This document shows, piece after piece, positions 45,498 to 53,923 of a stretch of 64,000 bases of DNA. A program made the translations under genes and the position numbers. Source of the stretch: Thermaurantimonas sp046299575 (lineage in GTDB: Bacteria > Bacteroidota > Bacteroidia > Flavobacteriales > Schleiferiaceae); NCBI RefSeq assembly GCF_046299575.1, contig NZ_JBKBHX010000009.1, positions 18,420-82,419 on the forward strand, in the 5' to 3' direction. Position 1 is the first letter of the stretch. Each line of letters opens with the position of its first letter. The notes under the pieces are model-generated. The model had not been told where the DNA came from. It ran no database searches and saw only the letters and a program-made list of their open reading frames with translations.

Positions 45498-46630
45498 GTC
45501 GTCCGCTGAGTTTTTGGGAGAAAGACGCCTTTCTGAGCGAAACGGATTTTACCATCGTAGGCAGTGGTATAACCGGATTGATTACTGCCCTTAAACTGTC
45601 TGAAAAGTTTCCAAAAGCTCGCATTTCCATCTTAGAGCGCTCTTTAATTCCCTTTGGAGCTAGTACTAGAAATGCCGGTTTTGCTTGTTTCGGAAGCCCC
45701 ACAGAAATACTATATGACATTGAAACACTAGGAGAGGAGGCTGCTATTCGCCTGGTAACCGACCGATGGATGGGTATCAAAGAACTTCTGCACATAATTA
45801 AGCCCTACGACATCGATTTTAAATTTCTTGGCGGTTACGAACTCTTTTTTAAAGGCCAAAAGAAAAAGTACGAAGAAACCTGCACTAAAGTCCACTATAT
45901 CAACGAACTGCTTGGCGAACTGGCTAATGAAGTTTTTATCATCGACGACGACTTAGAAGAACTTGAGGGCGTTAAAGGGGCCATTGGCGCAATTTATACG
46001 CCTTACGAAGGCCAATTGCACTCCGGAAAGTTGATTCTAAAACTCATTCAAAAGGCACAATCGCATGGCGTTGTGCTTTTAAACGGAGTTGAAGTTAATA
46101 ACATTGAAAAGTCAGGTAACAAACATGTAATTCATTCCAATTTAGGAGAGCTTCACACCCGACAAGCAATCGTGTGCACAAATGGTTTTGCTGCTTTATT
46201 ATTACCTGAGCTGTCTGTGGCTCCTAAAAGAGGTCAGGTACTGGTGACTGAACCTCTGCCCCAGCCTTTGGAATGGAAAAGCAATCTGCATTGGGACGAA
46301 GGCTACTATTACGCTCGCAACATACGCGAAAACAGAATTTTGCTCGGAGGAGCACGAAATCTGGACTTCAAAGGAGAGTCTACAGATACAATTGAAATAA
46401 GCGAATTAATTCAGAGCGAGTTAGAGCGTGTTTTAAAAAAACATTTTAAAGTTCCAACAACTCTGGGTATAGAGTATCGCTGGGCCGGTATCATGGGCTT
46501 TGGGCCTGAAAATGAAAAGGGATATCTCGTTGGAACTACTCCATCGTCTATTGCATATGGAGTGCGACTATCTGGTATGGGTATCGCTTTAGCTCCTATC
46601 ATAGCTAAAAAGATCTCTGATCTGTTCTAA
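45494..46630 (+). CDS. FAD-dependent oxidoreductase (DAO family)
   Basis: 378-residue D-amino-acid-oxidase-fold protein. The N-terminal FAD motif is FTIVGSGITGLITALKLSE (GxGxxG), and the C-terminal GIEYRWAGIMGFGPENEKGY with YGVRLSGMGIALAPIIAKK closes the domain. A glycine oxidase or related amine oxidase is likely; the substrate cannot be read from the sequence. Translationally coupled to DUF6580. Confidence 0.87.
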   Translation: MSRPLSFWEKDAFLSETDFTIVGSGITGLITALKLSEKFPKARISILERSLIPFGASTRNAGFACFGSPTEILYDIETLGEEAAIRLVTDRWMGIKELLHIIKPYDIDFKFLGGYELFFKGQKKKYEETCTKVHYINELLGELANEVFIIDDDLEELEGVKGAIGAIYTPYEGQLHSGKLILKLIQKAQSHGVVLLNGVEVNNIEKSGNKHVIHSNLGELHTRQAIVCTNGFAALLLPELSVAPKRGQVLVTEPLPQPLEWKSNLHWDEGYYYARNIRENRILLGGARNLDFKGESTDTIEISELIQSELERVLKKHFKVPTTLGIEYRWAGIMGFGPENEKGYLVGTTPSSIAYGVRLSGMGIALAPIIAKKISDLF

Positions 46631-46857
46631 ACTTTGTGTCAACTTATACTTCTTTAATCCATTAATAAAATCATATTTTTTGTTTTTTACATTGAATATC
46701 AATTTTTTAAAAATTTGAATTAAATCGTAAATTCAATAAAACTCAATCAATAGTTTATATAGAATATTGTCAAATATTAATTTTCAATATTTTATATTAA
46801 TTTTATACCTAAATAAAAAGTTTAATTATTGCAATTTAAAAAACTGATTTACAAAAA

Positions 46858-47868
46858 TTAATTAAAAATTTCGCATGCCATTTTCAAAAGCTGAAAAACA
46901 GGTATAGCTCCCATACCTTCTTCGGCCGAAATTTTAAAATCAAAAAAGGGTTGTATCTGTATATGTCTTTGTACTTGTTGAGCTATGAGCGAGGAATTTT
47001 GAGCCAACAAGACATATTCAGCCATTTCGGGGTGTAACTTCCATGCCAGGTAAAGCGCTAAGAGCGCTTCGTCGTCATCTACTACCATCAGGAGCTCCTT
47101 CTCGGCAAGCTTAAGTATGGCTCCTACCATCATTGCGATTTGATAGGTACCCCAAATAGCTATTTGATTGATTGGATCGTGTGTTTTCGGATGTTTTTTG
47201 AGGGCTAAAGCAGCATTTTTCACCAAAATTTCATCTTCTGCCGTAATTATGTGAAGGAGAGACGCAGGTTCAACCTCCAGAATCGATGCGCCCAAAGCAA
47301 TAGTCGAAACTCTACAAGATGAACCTATATGGCCTAATAAAAATACATTAGAACCTTGATAATAATACGAGTTGATCAAATCAGCTCCGTAAGCAATGGC
47401 CTGGTGTACTTCATGCGTGGTTAGAGAAGCTTCATGGACAAAATCGCGTGCAGCTCCGCGAATTTTTCTGTTTAAAATCAGTGAACCTTTGTGCAGCCAA
47501 TAGTCAATAAATCCCTCTAAGGGATAATGAATTCCACAATCGATGATTTTTACGTCTAATTCGGCTTGATTGGCTATTTTTAGAACCGGGGTTTCATCGA
47601 GCAGCATCTTATTAACCCTACGCGCTGCAGGGCTAATCGGGTCATTTGACAATTTAAGTCCGGTAAGGTGATCGCCCGCAAAAAGCAAAAATCTCGGATA
47701 TTGAATTACAGGGTGTAAACTGCCTTGAATTATGCCTAATTTCAAAACAAGTTTTTCCAAAACGCCTAATCTACCTGCACCACCTTGAACACGCTCCAGA
47801 CGCTGTTCGAGTGTGTGTAAAATTTTCTTATTAGGTACGCGAATTGTAAACTTAAGTCGCTCAGTCAT
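46858..47868 (-). CDS. cobT: nicotinate-nucleotide-dimethylbenzimidazole phosphoribosyltransferase
   Basis: Activates the lower ligand for the nucleotide loop of cobalamin. The catalytic Glu lies in AEEGMGAIPVFQLLKMACE near the C-terminus; NDPISPAARRVNKMLLDE and NVFLLGHIGSSCRVSTIALG match the fold. I take the ATG at 47868 (MTERLKF), giving 336 residues. It lies on the same strand and downstream of btuB and the BtuG-like gene but behind a terminator, so it may be a separate unit. Together they point to salvage of corrinoids rather than de novo synthesis. Confidence 0.9.
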   Translation of the reverse strand: MTERLKFTIRVPNKKILHTLEQRLERVQGGAGRLGVLEKLVLKLGIIQGSLHPVIQYPRFLLFAGDHLTGLKLSNDPISPAARRVNKMLLDETPVLKIANQAELDVKIIDCGIHYPLEGFIDYWLHKGSLILNRKIRGAARDFVHEASLTTHEVHQAIAYGADLINSYYYQGSNVFLLGHIGSSCRVSTIALGASILEVEPASLLHIITAEDEILVKNAALALKKHPKTHDPINQIAIWGTYQIAMMVGAILKLAEKELLMVVDDDEALLALYLAWKLHPEMAEYVLLAQNSSLIAQQVQRHIQIQPFFDFKISAEEGMGAIPVFQLLKMACEIFN

Positions 47869-47946
47869 CACTGGCAAAGGTCGGGAAAATTCCCCCAATC
47901 ATAAGGACATGCAGGCAAAACGCATCAAACTGCTCTTAAAAGAAAA

Positions 47947-47979
47947 GGCCTGTACGCACCATATAGTGCTGTACAGGCC
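47947..47979 (-). terminator. rho-independent terminator of the btuB operon
   Basis: Arms GGCCTGTAC / GTACAGGCC at 47947-47955 and 47971-47979 with inner pairing, then a T-rich stretch on the minus strand. It lies 24 bases past the BtuG-like gene. Confidence 0.75.
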
Positions 47980-48002
47980 AGGAATCAAATCTATTTTTTG
48001 AA

Positions 48003-49073
48003 CTATCTGAAGGTAAAATTGCCAGGTATTACACCTACTTGCTGTGAATCAAGGGGTGTAAGAGAAGGTACTGCGTATCGAATCATTTTTCCCGCTTGAT
48101 TGAAGTTGCCCGCATCTCCCAGATAGAGGTCGCCTCTAATGTCGTCGATTGCCAGAGCATAGGCTGTGCGATTTATCACGGGAGCATTGGGAAGCGCATT
48201 CGCAGTTATGTTCATTCTGTAAACCCCGCCGAAATACTTGTCATCGACAAAGTATAACACCTCCCGATCTCGGTTAATTGTAAGGTTTGATGGGAATTTG
48301 CCTGCATCCGTGAAGTTAAGTGTAAGTTCGACCTGATCGGTGGCTGTGTTGATACGAACCAGGGCTCCGGGTGTGTTGTTTGCGGGATTGGTAAAATCTT
48401 TCTTGCCACCACATATTACCCACAGCTTGCCGTCTTTATCCACAGCATAGGAATTGGGATTGAAGGGAACTTGAATTTTGCGAATTACCTGAAAATTGGT
48501 TGTGTTTATCACTGTTATGGTAGAATCAGTGAAGAATCCACCGGAGTTGAGTACATAGAGCTTATTAGCCGATTGCTGGAAATACATGCGTTCAGGACCG
48601 TTTCCACTCTCTACCTCTGCAAGTTTAGTAAACGCCGGTGTTTGGTAGAAAAACACTTTACCGGATGCCCAATCGGAAATGGCAACAGATAAAGTACCTG
48701 TTCTTACAGCATAGCGTGGCGATGCCATATCCTCAAGAGAACCCAAAAGTTTTAAATTATTAGCATCTACTACGCGAACAGCACCCGAATTATTGGCCAC
48801 CAAATACCCATATGACAAATCGAAATAGACTGACTGAAAGATGTTACCGATCGGAACTCCGTTTACTTTCTGATAAATGTCTGATTCTAACTTCTTGGTT
48901 TGGGGATCGTAAAAATCGAGCGTTCCTGTTCCACTGCCGAAGGGACCTTCATTTACAACTAACACTCCCGGTTGATAGAGTTTTTCAGGGAGTTGTATAG
49001 CTTCGTCTTTAGAACAAGATACTGCTAAAACTGCGAAAAGAACAACTGTCGCTACAAGGTGATTTTTAGTCAT
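48003..49073 (-). CDS. btuG: YncE/DUF5074-like beta-propeller lipoprotein, BtuG-like
   Basis: 356 residues: a lipoprotein signal (VVLFAVLAVSCSKDEA), then repeats with strands such as TGTLDFYDPQTKKLESD, VRVVDANNLKLLGSLED and ITVINTTNFQVIRKIQV, as expected for a seven-bladed propeller. In Bacteroides, BtuG is a surface lipoprotein of this fold that binds cobalamin and forms a complex with BtuB. The ATG overlaps the btuB stop by 4 bases, and the cobalamin riboswitch in front of btuB supports the same role here. The gene name is by analogy. Confidence 0.8.
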   Translation of the reverse strand: MTKNHLVATVVLFAVLAVSCSKDEAIQLPEKLYQPGVLVVNEGPFGSGTGTLDFYDPQTKKLESDIYQKVNGVPIGNIFQSVYFDLSYGYLVANNSGAVRVVDANNLKLLGSLEDMASPRYAVRTGTLSVAISDWASGKVFFYQTPAFTKLAEVESGNGPERMYFQQSANKLYVLNSGGFFTDSTITVINTTNFQVIRKIQVPFNPNSYAVDKDGKLWVICGGKKDFTNPANNTPGALVRINTATDQVELTLNFTDAGKFPSNLTINRDREVLYFVDDKYFGGVYRMNITANALPNAPVINRTAYALAIDDIRGDLYLGDAGNFNQAGKMIRYAVPSLTPLDSQQVGVIPGNFTFR

Positions 49074-50965
49074 ATATTTCTGGTTTTTGGTTTATAATTT
49101 CGTATTAAAAAATTTAATCTATATTCTCTTCCGGGCATGGGTCGTTGCGCAACCAATTGATATTCTTGATTAAATAGATTTCGAATTTCGATTCCTGCTC
49201 TCAAATGGAGATATTTTAATAAATACTCTTTGTATATGAATGAATTAAACACAACAAAGCCTTTTAAAATTCCCGAAGAATGGTTGTCGCTCAATGTATG
49301 CTGAGCGCTTTGTAGCTGCGTGGTTGCAAGCAATTGCCACGTATTGAAAGTGTAGCCCAATAATATATTGGAAATATGTAATGGGCTATAAATTAGCTGT
49401 TTGCCCAAGGTAGAAGCCATATTACCGTTGGCCTTTGTTACTTCCGTGCGATTGAAGCAGTAGTTGAATTGAAAATCAACGTTCTGTTGATTTTTTACTC
49501 TTAGTTTAGATGCTGCGCGCATCTCTATACCGGTACTTCGGGCACTCTGTAAATTGATTGGCGACCAGAAGGCTCCCAAGGGCTGCCAGAGGATCAGTTG
49601 GTTGATATGCTGAGCGAAGGGCTGAGCTTTTATTTCTATATCGATTGGACCCAAATTTTGTCCATACAAAACTCCTGCTTCAGCAGTATAGCCTGATTCG
49701 GGTTGAAGGTTTGGATTTCCTCCCGGCAGCCAAAAACGCTCGTTCAGCGTGGGCCAGCGAAAGTGATTGCCCGCTGAAATACTAAATTTTAGGGTATTTA
49801 AAATTTTCTCGCTCGAGAGTCTAAATACTGTTGGTGCCCAACTTCCATCCATCCACTCCTGTCTAGCGGTGAGTGCTACGCGTAAGTTTTGTTTCATCCA
49901 ATGCTCTAGGGTCATATTCATCACTGCCAACGTTTGCTGTGCCCCTTCTGCCCGTTGAGCCGATGGCGCTTTGTAGTGACTGAGTTCCGTGTTAAACATA
50001 GCATTCCATCTCTTTCCGTTCATTTGACCACGTGCGAAGGTCTGCCATCCCCGCACCTCGCTCGAATCGGATGAGCGAAGCAAATCGTTTTGATAAACAA
50101 TCTTTTCAGAAATAAAACCTCCACCTGCTGAGTATATGATTCTACCTGCTTGACCTGATAATGAGAGCACTGTACGCAAATTATCGTTCCACTGCCTACT
50201 TGTGTTAAAGCGTGATTCTGCTCGAGAAGGAGGAATGTTTATAAATGACCTCTGTTTCCAAACGGCCAATTGCAGGCGTAATCCTTCGTTGATTTCATAG
50301 CCTATATCCAGATTGGCGTTAGAATGAATATAGCTGCCATTGGCTAGTTTTTGGCGCTGTCTCGATAGGTTTGTGTATTCAAAGTTATTTAATGCGAGGT
50401 ATTGATGTAGAGATACTTTGGTATTTAATCGGCCACTATTAGTTCCAGCTGTTACTCCGATCTGCCGGTAGCCAAACGATCCGATCGATGAAATAACGCT
50501 GGCTTCAAAAGCTTCAGCCACAGGTTTCGAAGTGAGCATCAACGCTCCGCTACCTGCACCTGAACCGTAAAAACCAGCCATATTGCCTTGATAAATTGAT
50601 ATTTGGTCGAATGAAAATCCAGATACACCGCTGAAGTCAAAGAGGCCCATTGCCGCATTATTGATGCTAAGGCCATTCCAAACGACTTTGAAGTGCTCTG
50701 ATGCTAGTCCGCGTATCCTGAGGGTGGTAATCATCCCTGGGCCATATTGCCTTACAACACCAGGCAAGGAGTGACGCATCAAGTCTGTAACTTCTAAAAA
50801 AGCCTTATTTTTTAATAAGGAAGAGTCAGGAGAAAATTCCATTAGGCCTGATGTGGACAGATGAATGCGGTTAGCGCGCACTTCCACTTCAGGTAAATTC
50901 GTATGCTGGGCACAAATAACCCATGAGAGCAACCAAGCTCCAATTAAAAATTTTAATCCATTCAT
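49070..50965 (-). CDS. btuB: TonB-dependent cobalamin receptor BtuB-like
   Basis: 631-residue outer-membrane receptor. A signal peptide (LIGAWLLSWVICAQ) is followed by the plug domain with VTDLMRHSLPGVVRQYGPGM, TTLRIRGLASEHFKVVWNGL and GSGAGSGALMLTSKP, then a long beta-barrel ending in an aromatic residue region (EYRLNFLIRNYKPKT). The gene is preceded by a cobalamin riboswitch and followed by a BtuG-like lipoprotein, so cobalamin or cobinamide is the likely substrate. Energy comes from TonB-ExbBD encoded elsewhere. Confidence 0.92.
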   Translation of the reverse strand: MNGLKFLIGAWLLSWVICAQHTNLPEVEVRANRIHLSTSGLMEFSPDSSLLKNKAFLEVTDLMRHSLPGVVRQYGPGMITTLRIRGLASEHFKVVWNGLSINNAAMGLFDFSGVSGFSFDQISIYQGNMAGFYGSGAGSGALMLTSKPVAEAFEASVISSIGSFGYRQIGVTAGTNSGRLNTKVSLHQYLALNNFEYTNLSRQRQKLANGSYIHSNANLDIGYEINEGLRLQLAVWKQRSFINIPPSRAESRFNTSRQWNDNLRTVLSLSGQAGRIIYSAGGGFISEKIVYQNDLLRSSDSSEVRGWQTFARGQMNGKRWNAMFNTELSHYKAPSAQRAEGAQQTLAVMNMTLEHWMKQNLRVALTARQEWMDGSWAPTVFRLSSEKILNTLKFSISAGNHFRWPTLNERFWLPGGNPNLQPESGYTAEAGVLYGQNLGPIDIEIKAQPFAQHINQLILWQPLGAFWSPINLQSARSTGIEMRAASKLRVKNQQNVDFQFNYCFNRTEVTKANGNMASTLGKQLIYSPLHISNILLGYTFNTWQLLATTQLQSAQHTLSDNHSSGILKGFVVFNSFIYKEYLLKYLHLRAGIEIRNLFNQEYQLVAQRPMPGREYRLNFLIRNYKPKTRNI

Positions 50966-50973
50966 CTTCAGGC

Positions 50974-50995
50974 TGTCTCTTATTCCCGAGAGACA
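50974..50995 (-). promoter_or_regulatory. hairpin between riboswitch and btuB start
   Basis: Seven-base arms TGTCTCT / AGAGACA with an 8-base loop, ending 8 bases before the btuB ATG. It likely forms part of the expression platform that hides the translation start. There is no T run, so translation control is more likely than termination. Confidence 0.6.
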
Positions 50996-51012
50996 AGCGG
51001 CTTTTCATTTAC

Positions 51013-51184
51013 GTCTGCGGCAGGTCTTCTGACTTGCTTCACGTCGTCCGCCTTCCCATTGCTTTCAAGTCGCAACAGTGGCATTAGAATGGACAACGCT
51101 CTGTATCGAAGCTCACAGCTGCGGGTACAGTTGCGGATTTTCACCGCATTCCCTATTAAGGCCGTGTTAGGGCCACCTGCAGAC
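51013..51184 (-). ncRNA. cobalamin riboswitch (RF00174 type)
   Basis: On the minus strand the conserved pieces appear in order: the closing stem GTCTGC (51184-51179) paired with GCAGAC (51018-51013), GGGAATGCGGTGAAAATCCG, the AACTGTACCCGCAGCTGTGA core, GCCACTG, GGGAAGGCGG, and AAGCAAGTCAGAAGACCTGCC-like B12 box ending the aptamer. It lies 48 bases before the btuB ATG. Adenosylcobalamin or another cobamide would shut off btuB and btuG. Confidence 0.95.
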
Positions 51185-51467
51185 TGGCGCAAAAATAAAA
51201 TCAAAATGATGAAATCTACCTCTCGAAATTCTTTTCTCTACCCTAGTGACTCATGATACGTATAATACCACAATGACTTCATTTATTTAATGTTTACCTG
51301 TAATTCCTTTGATTTTCAACACATTTATACCTATGATTTTTATTATAAACATAGCACTCCTTCTCTCTTATTTTTTTGCAGTTCCTTTTTAACACATCTG
51401 GGTATTTATTGTCATCGGTCCGAACTTTGTCGGCTGCAGTAGTAAGCATTTTATTGATTCGATATTT

Positions 51468-52208
51468 ATGAAAGTACTCGGCATTATTCCTGCGCGGTAT
51501 GGCAGCTCGCGTCTTCCGGGTAAACCACTTATTGACTTAGGTGGCAAACCTATGATTCAACACGTGTACGAGAGAGCCCTCAGAGCAGTAGATACACTGA
51601 TAGTTGCCACCGACGATGAGCGTATTTCAGCTGCTGTAAACAGCTTTGGTGGACGTGCACTTATGACCTCTCCAACACATCAGAACGGTACCAGCCGATG
51701 TGCCGAAGTACTTTCTGCCCTCGAAATGGAAGGTTTATCGTTTGATGTAATTATAAACATTCAGGGTGATGAGCCCTTGCTCGACCCTCTGCTGCCAAAA
51801 AATCTCGCAGCTCTTTTTTCAAATCCCTCTGTACAAATCGCTACTGCCGTGCGAAAAGTTCTGTCCTCTGACGAACTCAAAGAGGGTACAGTACATGTAG
51901 TGCTCGACCAGTACAATCGCGCTTTGTACTTCAGTCGCAGCATCATTCCCTACCAGCGTGACTTACCCCGCGAGCAATGGACAAAATCGTTTAACTACTA
52001 TCATCACATTGGTATTTATGCCTTCCGCAGCCAGGTTTTGGAAGAAGTGGTACAACTGCCCGCAGTCCCTCTGGAAGATGCAGAAAAACTGGAACAACTG
52101 CGGTGGTTAGTGGCTGGTTACCGAATTCATTGCATTGAAACATCTTTTCAAAGCATACCCGTTGATACCCCTGAAGACGCAGAATACGTTAGAAAACTAC
52201 TCTCTTGA
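51468..52208 (+). CDS. kdsB: 3-deoxy-manno-octulosonate cytidylyltransferase
   Basis: Makes CMP-Kdo for lipopolysaccharide. The nucleotide loop is GIIPARYGSSRLPGKPL at the N-terminus, with IINIQGDEPLLDP for metal and Kdo binding and the C-terminal DAEKLEQLRWL. 246 residues, normal. The last bases overlap the ATG of the next gene by one. The preceding 260 bases have no coding sequence. Confidence 0.96.
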   Translation: MKVLGIIPARYGSSRLPGKPLIDLGGKPMIQHVYERALRAVDTLIVATDDERISAAVNSFGGRALMTSPTHQNGTSRCAEVLSALEMEGLSFDVIINIQGDEPLLDPLLPKNLAALFSNPSVQIATAVRKVLSSDELKEGTVHVVLDQYNRALYFSRSIIPYQRDLPREQWTKSFNYYHHIGIYAFRSQVLEEVVQLPAVPLEDAEKLEQLRWLVAGYRIHCIETSFQSIPVDTPEDAEYVRKLLS

Positions 52209-53119
52209 TGGAAAGAATTCCGTTCGAAACTTATGCCTATGGCAAACTGATGCTCACAGGCGAATATGCCGTAATGCATGGCGCTCGTGCCTTAGCATTG
52301 CCCACGCGCTACGGACAGCAGCTCAAAGCCACTCCCCTTCCCAACTGCAATATACTCATCTGGCAAGCTCGTGATGCCGACGGACAAGTGTGGCTCGAAG
52401 TGACATTTGAAGGAAAAGAATTGATACCTCACGAATCGACTACTGAAGCTGAAATACTTAAAAATCTCCTGAAAAAAGCTCAAGAACTCAATCCCGTTTT
52501 TAAGTACACGGGATTCCAGGTCGAAACCCGACTCGAATTCTCGCGTCACTGGGGCCTTGGCAGCAGCAGCACCTTAGTGGCGCTCATAGCCAACTGGGCT
52601 CAGTGCGATGCCTTCGAACTCTTTTTTTCTACCCTCTCGGGTAGCGGATACGATGTGGCAGTGTCGCTGCATGGCAAACCGCTTTTGTACAAACTTGACC
52701 AACCAAAACCCGACATTCAACTTCTGCAGTACTCAATGCCCGATGAAGACAGCCTCCGATTTCTTTATCTAGGCAAAAAGCAATCCTCACAGGCTGAGCT
52801 CAGTCGCACTGCATCAGTTCAGGTAGATCCTGTACTTATCAACGAGGTAGATGCAATAAGCCTTGAACTATCTAGAGTTAATAATTCAGCTGATTTTGAC
52901 TACCTGCTTCAGCAACATGAGGTCCTCATCAGCCGTCTTATTGGCTTACCTACAATCAAACAATTGCTGTTTAAAGAGTACCCTCTGCTGATTAAATCTC
53001 TGGGTGCATGGGGAGGTGATTTTGCCTTAGTGCGCATAGCTACAGAAAGCGATATACGCTACTTCAAAAACAAGAGGTATGAACTCATATTGCCGGCAGG
53101 TGAGATGATTCTCCACTGA
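52208..53119 (+). CDS. GYDIA-type GHMP kinase
   Basis: A 303-residue kinase-like protein of the GHMP superfamily. Phosphate loop: HWGLGSSSTLVALIANWAQ; the N-terminal KLMLTGEYAVMHGARALALP matches the first motif and LSGSGYDVAVSLHGKPLLYK the Bacteroidota GYDIA variant; the C-terminal GAWGGDFALVRIA is motif 3. Related to mevalonate kinases, but the family's substrate is not settled. Starts within the kdsB stop (TGATG). Confidence 0.83.
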   Translation: MERIPFETYAYGKLMLTGEYAVMHGARALALPTRYGQQLKATPLPNCNILIWQARDADGQVWLEVTFEGKELIPHESTTEAEILKNLLKKAQELNPVFKYTGFQVETRLEFSRHWGLGSSSTLVALIANWAQCDAFELFFSTLSGSGYDVAVSLHGKPLLYKLDQPKPDIQLLQYSMPDEDSLRFLYLGKKQSSQAELSRTASVQVDPVLINEVDAISLELSRVNNSADFDYLLQQHEVLISRLIGLPTIKQLLFKEYPLLIKSLGAWGGDFALVRIATESDIRYFKNKRYELILPAGEMILH

Positions 53120-53296
53120 ATCGTTTTTTAAACTGGACTACATTTCCCAATTTTTTAAAAAAAGCTTTTTTGCAGCTTGAACACTTTCAGCTTGCATCCT
53201 ACTTAGGAACAAATCGCTTATTGCCTAAATGAAGTTTAGATAGAATTTGCCTTTCTTTGCATATGGAAGCTCTGTTGTAATAAGTGATTGATTTTC

Positions 53297-53923
53297 ATGA
53301 ATGAACCTACCTTGCCATCTCGCATTTTAGAAAATGCTGTTACAGAAATAGCCAAGCTACCAGGTATTGGTCGTAAGACTGCTTTGCGATTGGCCCTACA
53401 CCTGCTGTCGCGCGATAAAGAAGTGGGTTTAAAACTCGCTGAAGCCATACACGCATTAGTTAGCGAAGTAAAAACTTGTCGCGAATGCCACAATATATCC
53501 GAATCTGACCTTTGCGCCATATGTAGCGACCCTAGGCGCGATGCTACTCGCCTCTGCGTAGTAGAAGATGTGCGCGATGTACTTGCTATCGAAAATACAG
53601 GTCAATTTCACGGCAAATACCACGTGCTCGGAGGTCTTATCAATCCAATGGCTGGAACCGGCCCCTCTGACATTGCCGTGGCTGACTTGCCCGAACGCAT
53701 TCAAACAACCGGCGTTCAGGAACTCATCATTGCCCTACCCTCAACTGCCGAAGGGGATACTACCGCTTTTTTCGTTTTTAAAAAGACAAAAGATTTATCC
53801 ATACATATCACCACACTCGCCAGGGGAGTAGCTATTGGCGAAGAACTCCAATACGCTGACGAAATCACACTTGCGCGCAGCATTCAGTACCGCATACCCT
53901 TCGAAGTTTCCATTAAGAGCTAA
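53297..53923 (+). CDS. recR: recombination mediator RecR
   Basis: 208-residue DNA repair protein acting with RecO and RecF to load RecA on gaps. Helix-hairpin-helix KLPGIGRKTALRLALHLL, the four-Cys zinc finger CRECHNISESDLCAICSDP, and the Toprim domain with RLCVVEDVRDVLAIE and GKYHVLGGLINPMAGTGPSD. The ATG at 53297 matches the family start; a TTG 9 bases upstream is also possible. Its stop abuts priA. Confidence 0.96.
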   Translation: MNEPTLPSRILENAVTEIAKLPGIGRKTALRLALHLLSRDKEVGLKLAEAIHALVSEVKTCRECHNISESDLCAICSDPRRDATRLCVVEDVRDVLAIENTGQFHGKYHVLGGLINPMAGTGPSDIAVADLPERIQTTGVQELIIALPSTAEGDTTAFFVFKKTKDLSIHITTLARGVAIGEELQYADEITLARSIQYRIPFEVSIKS

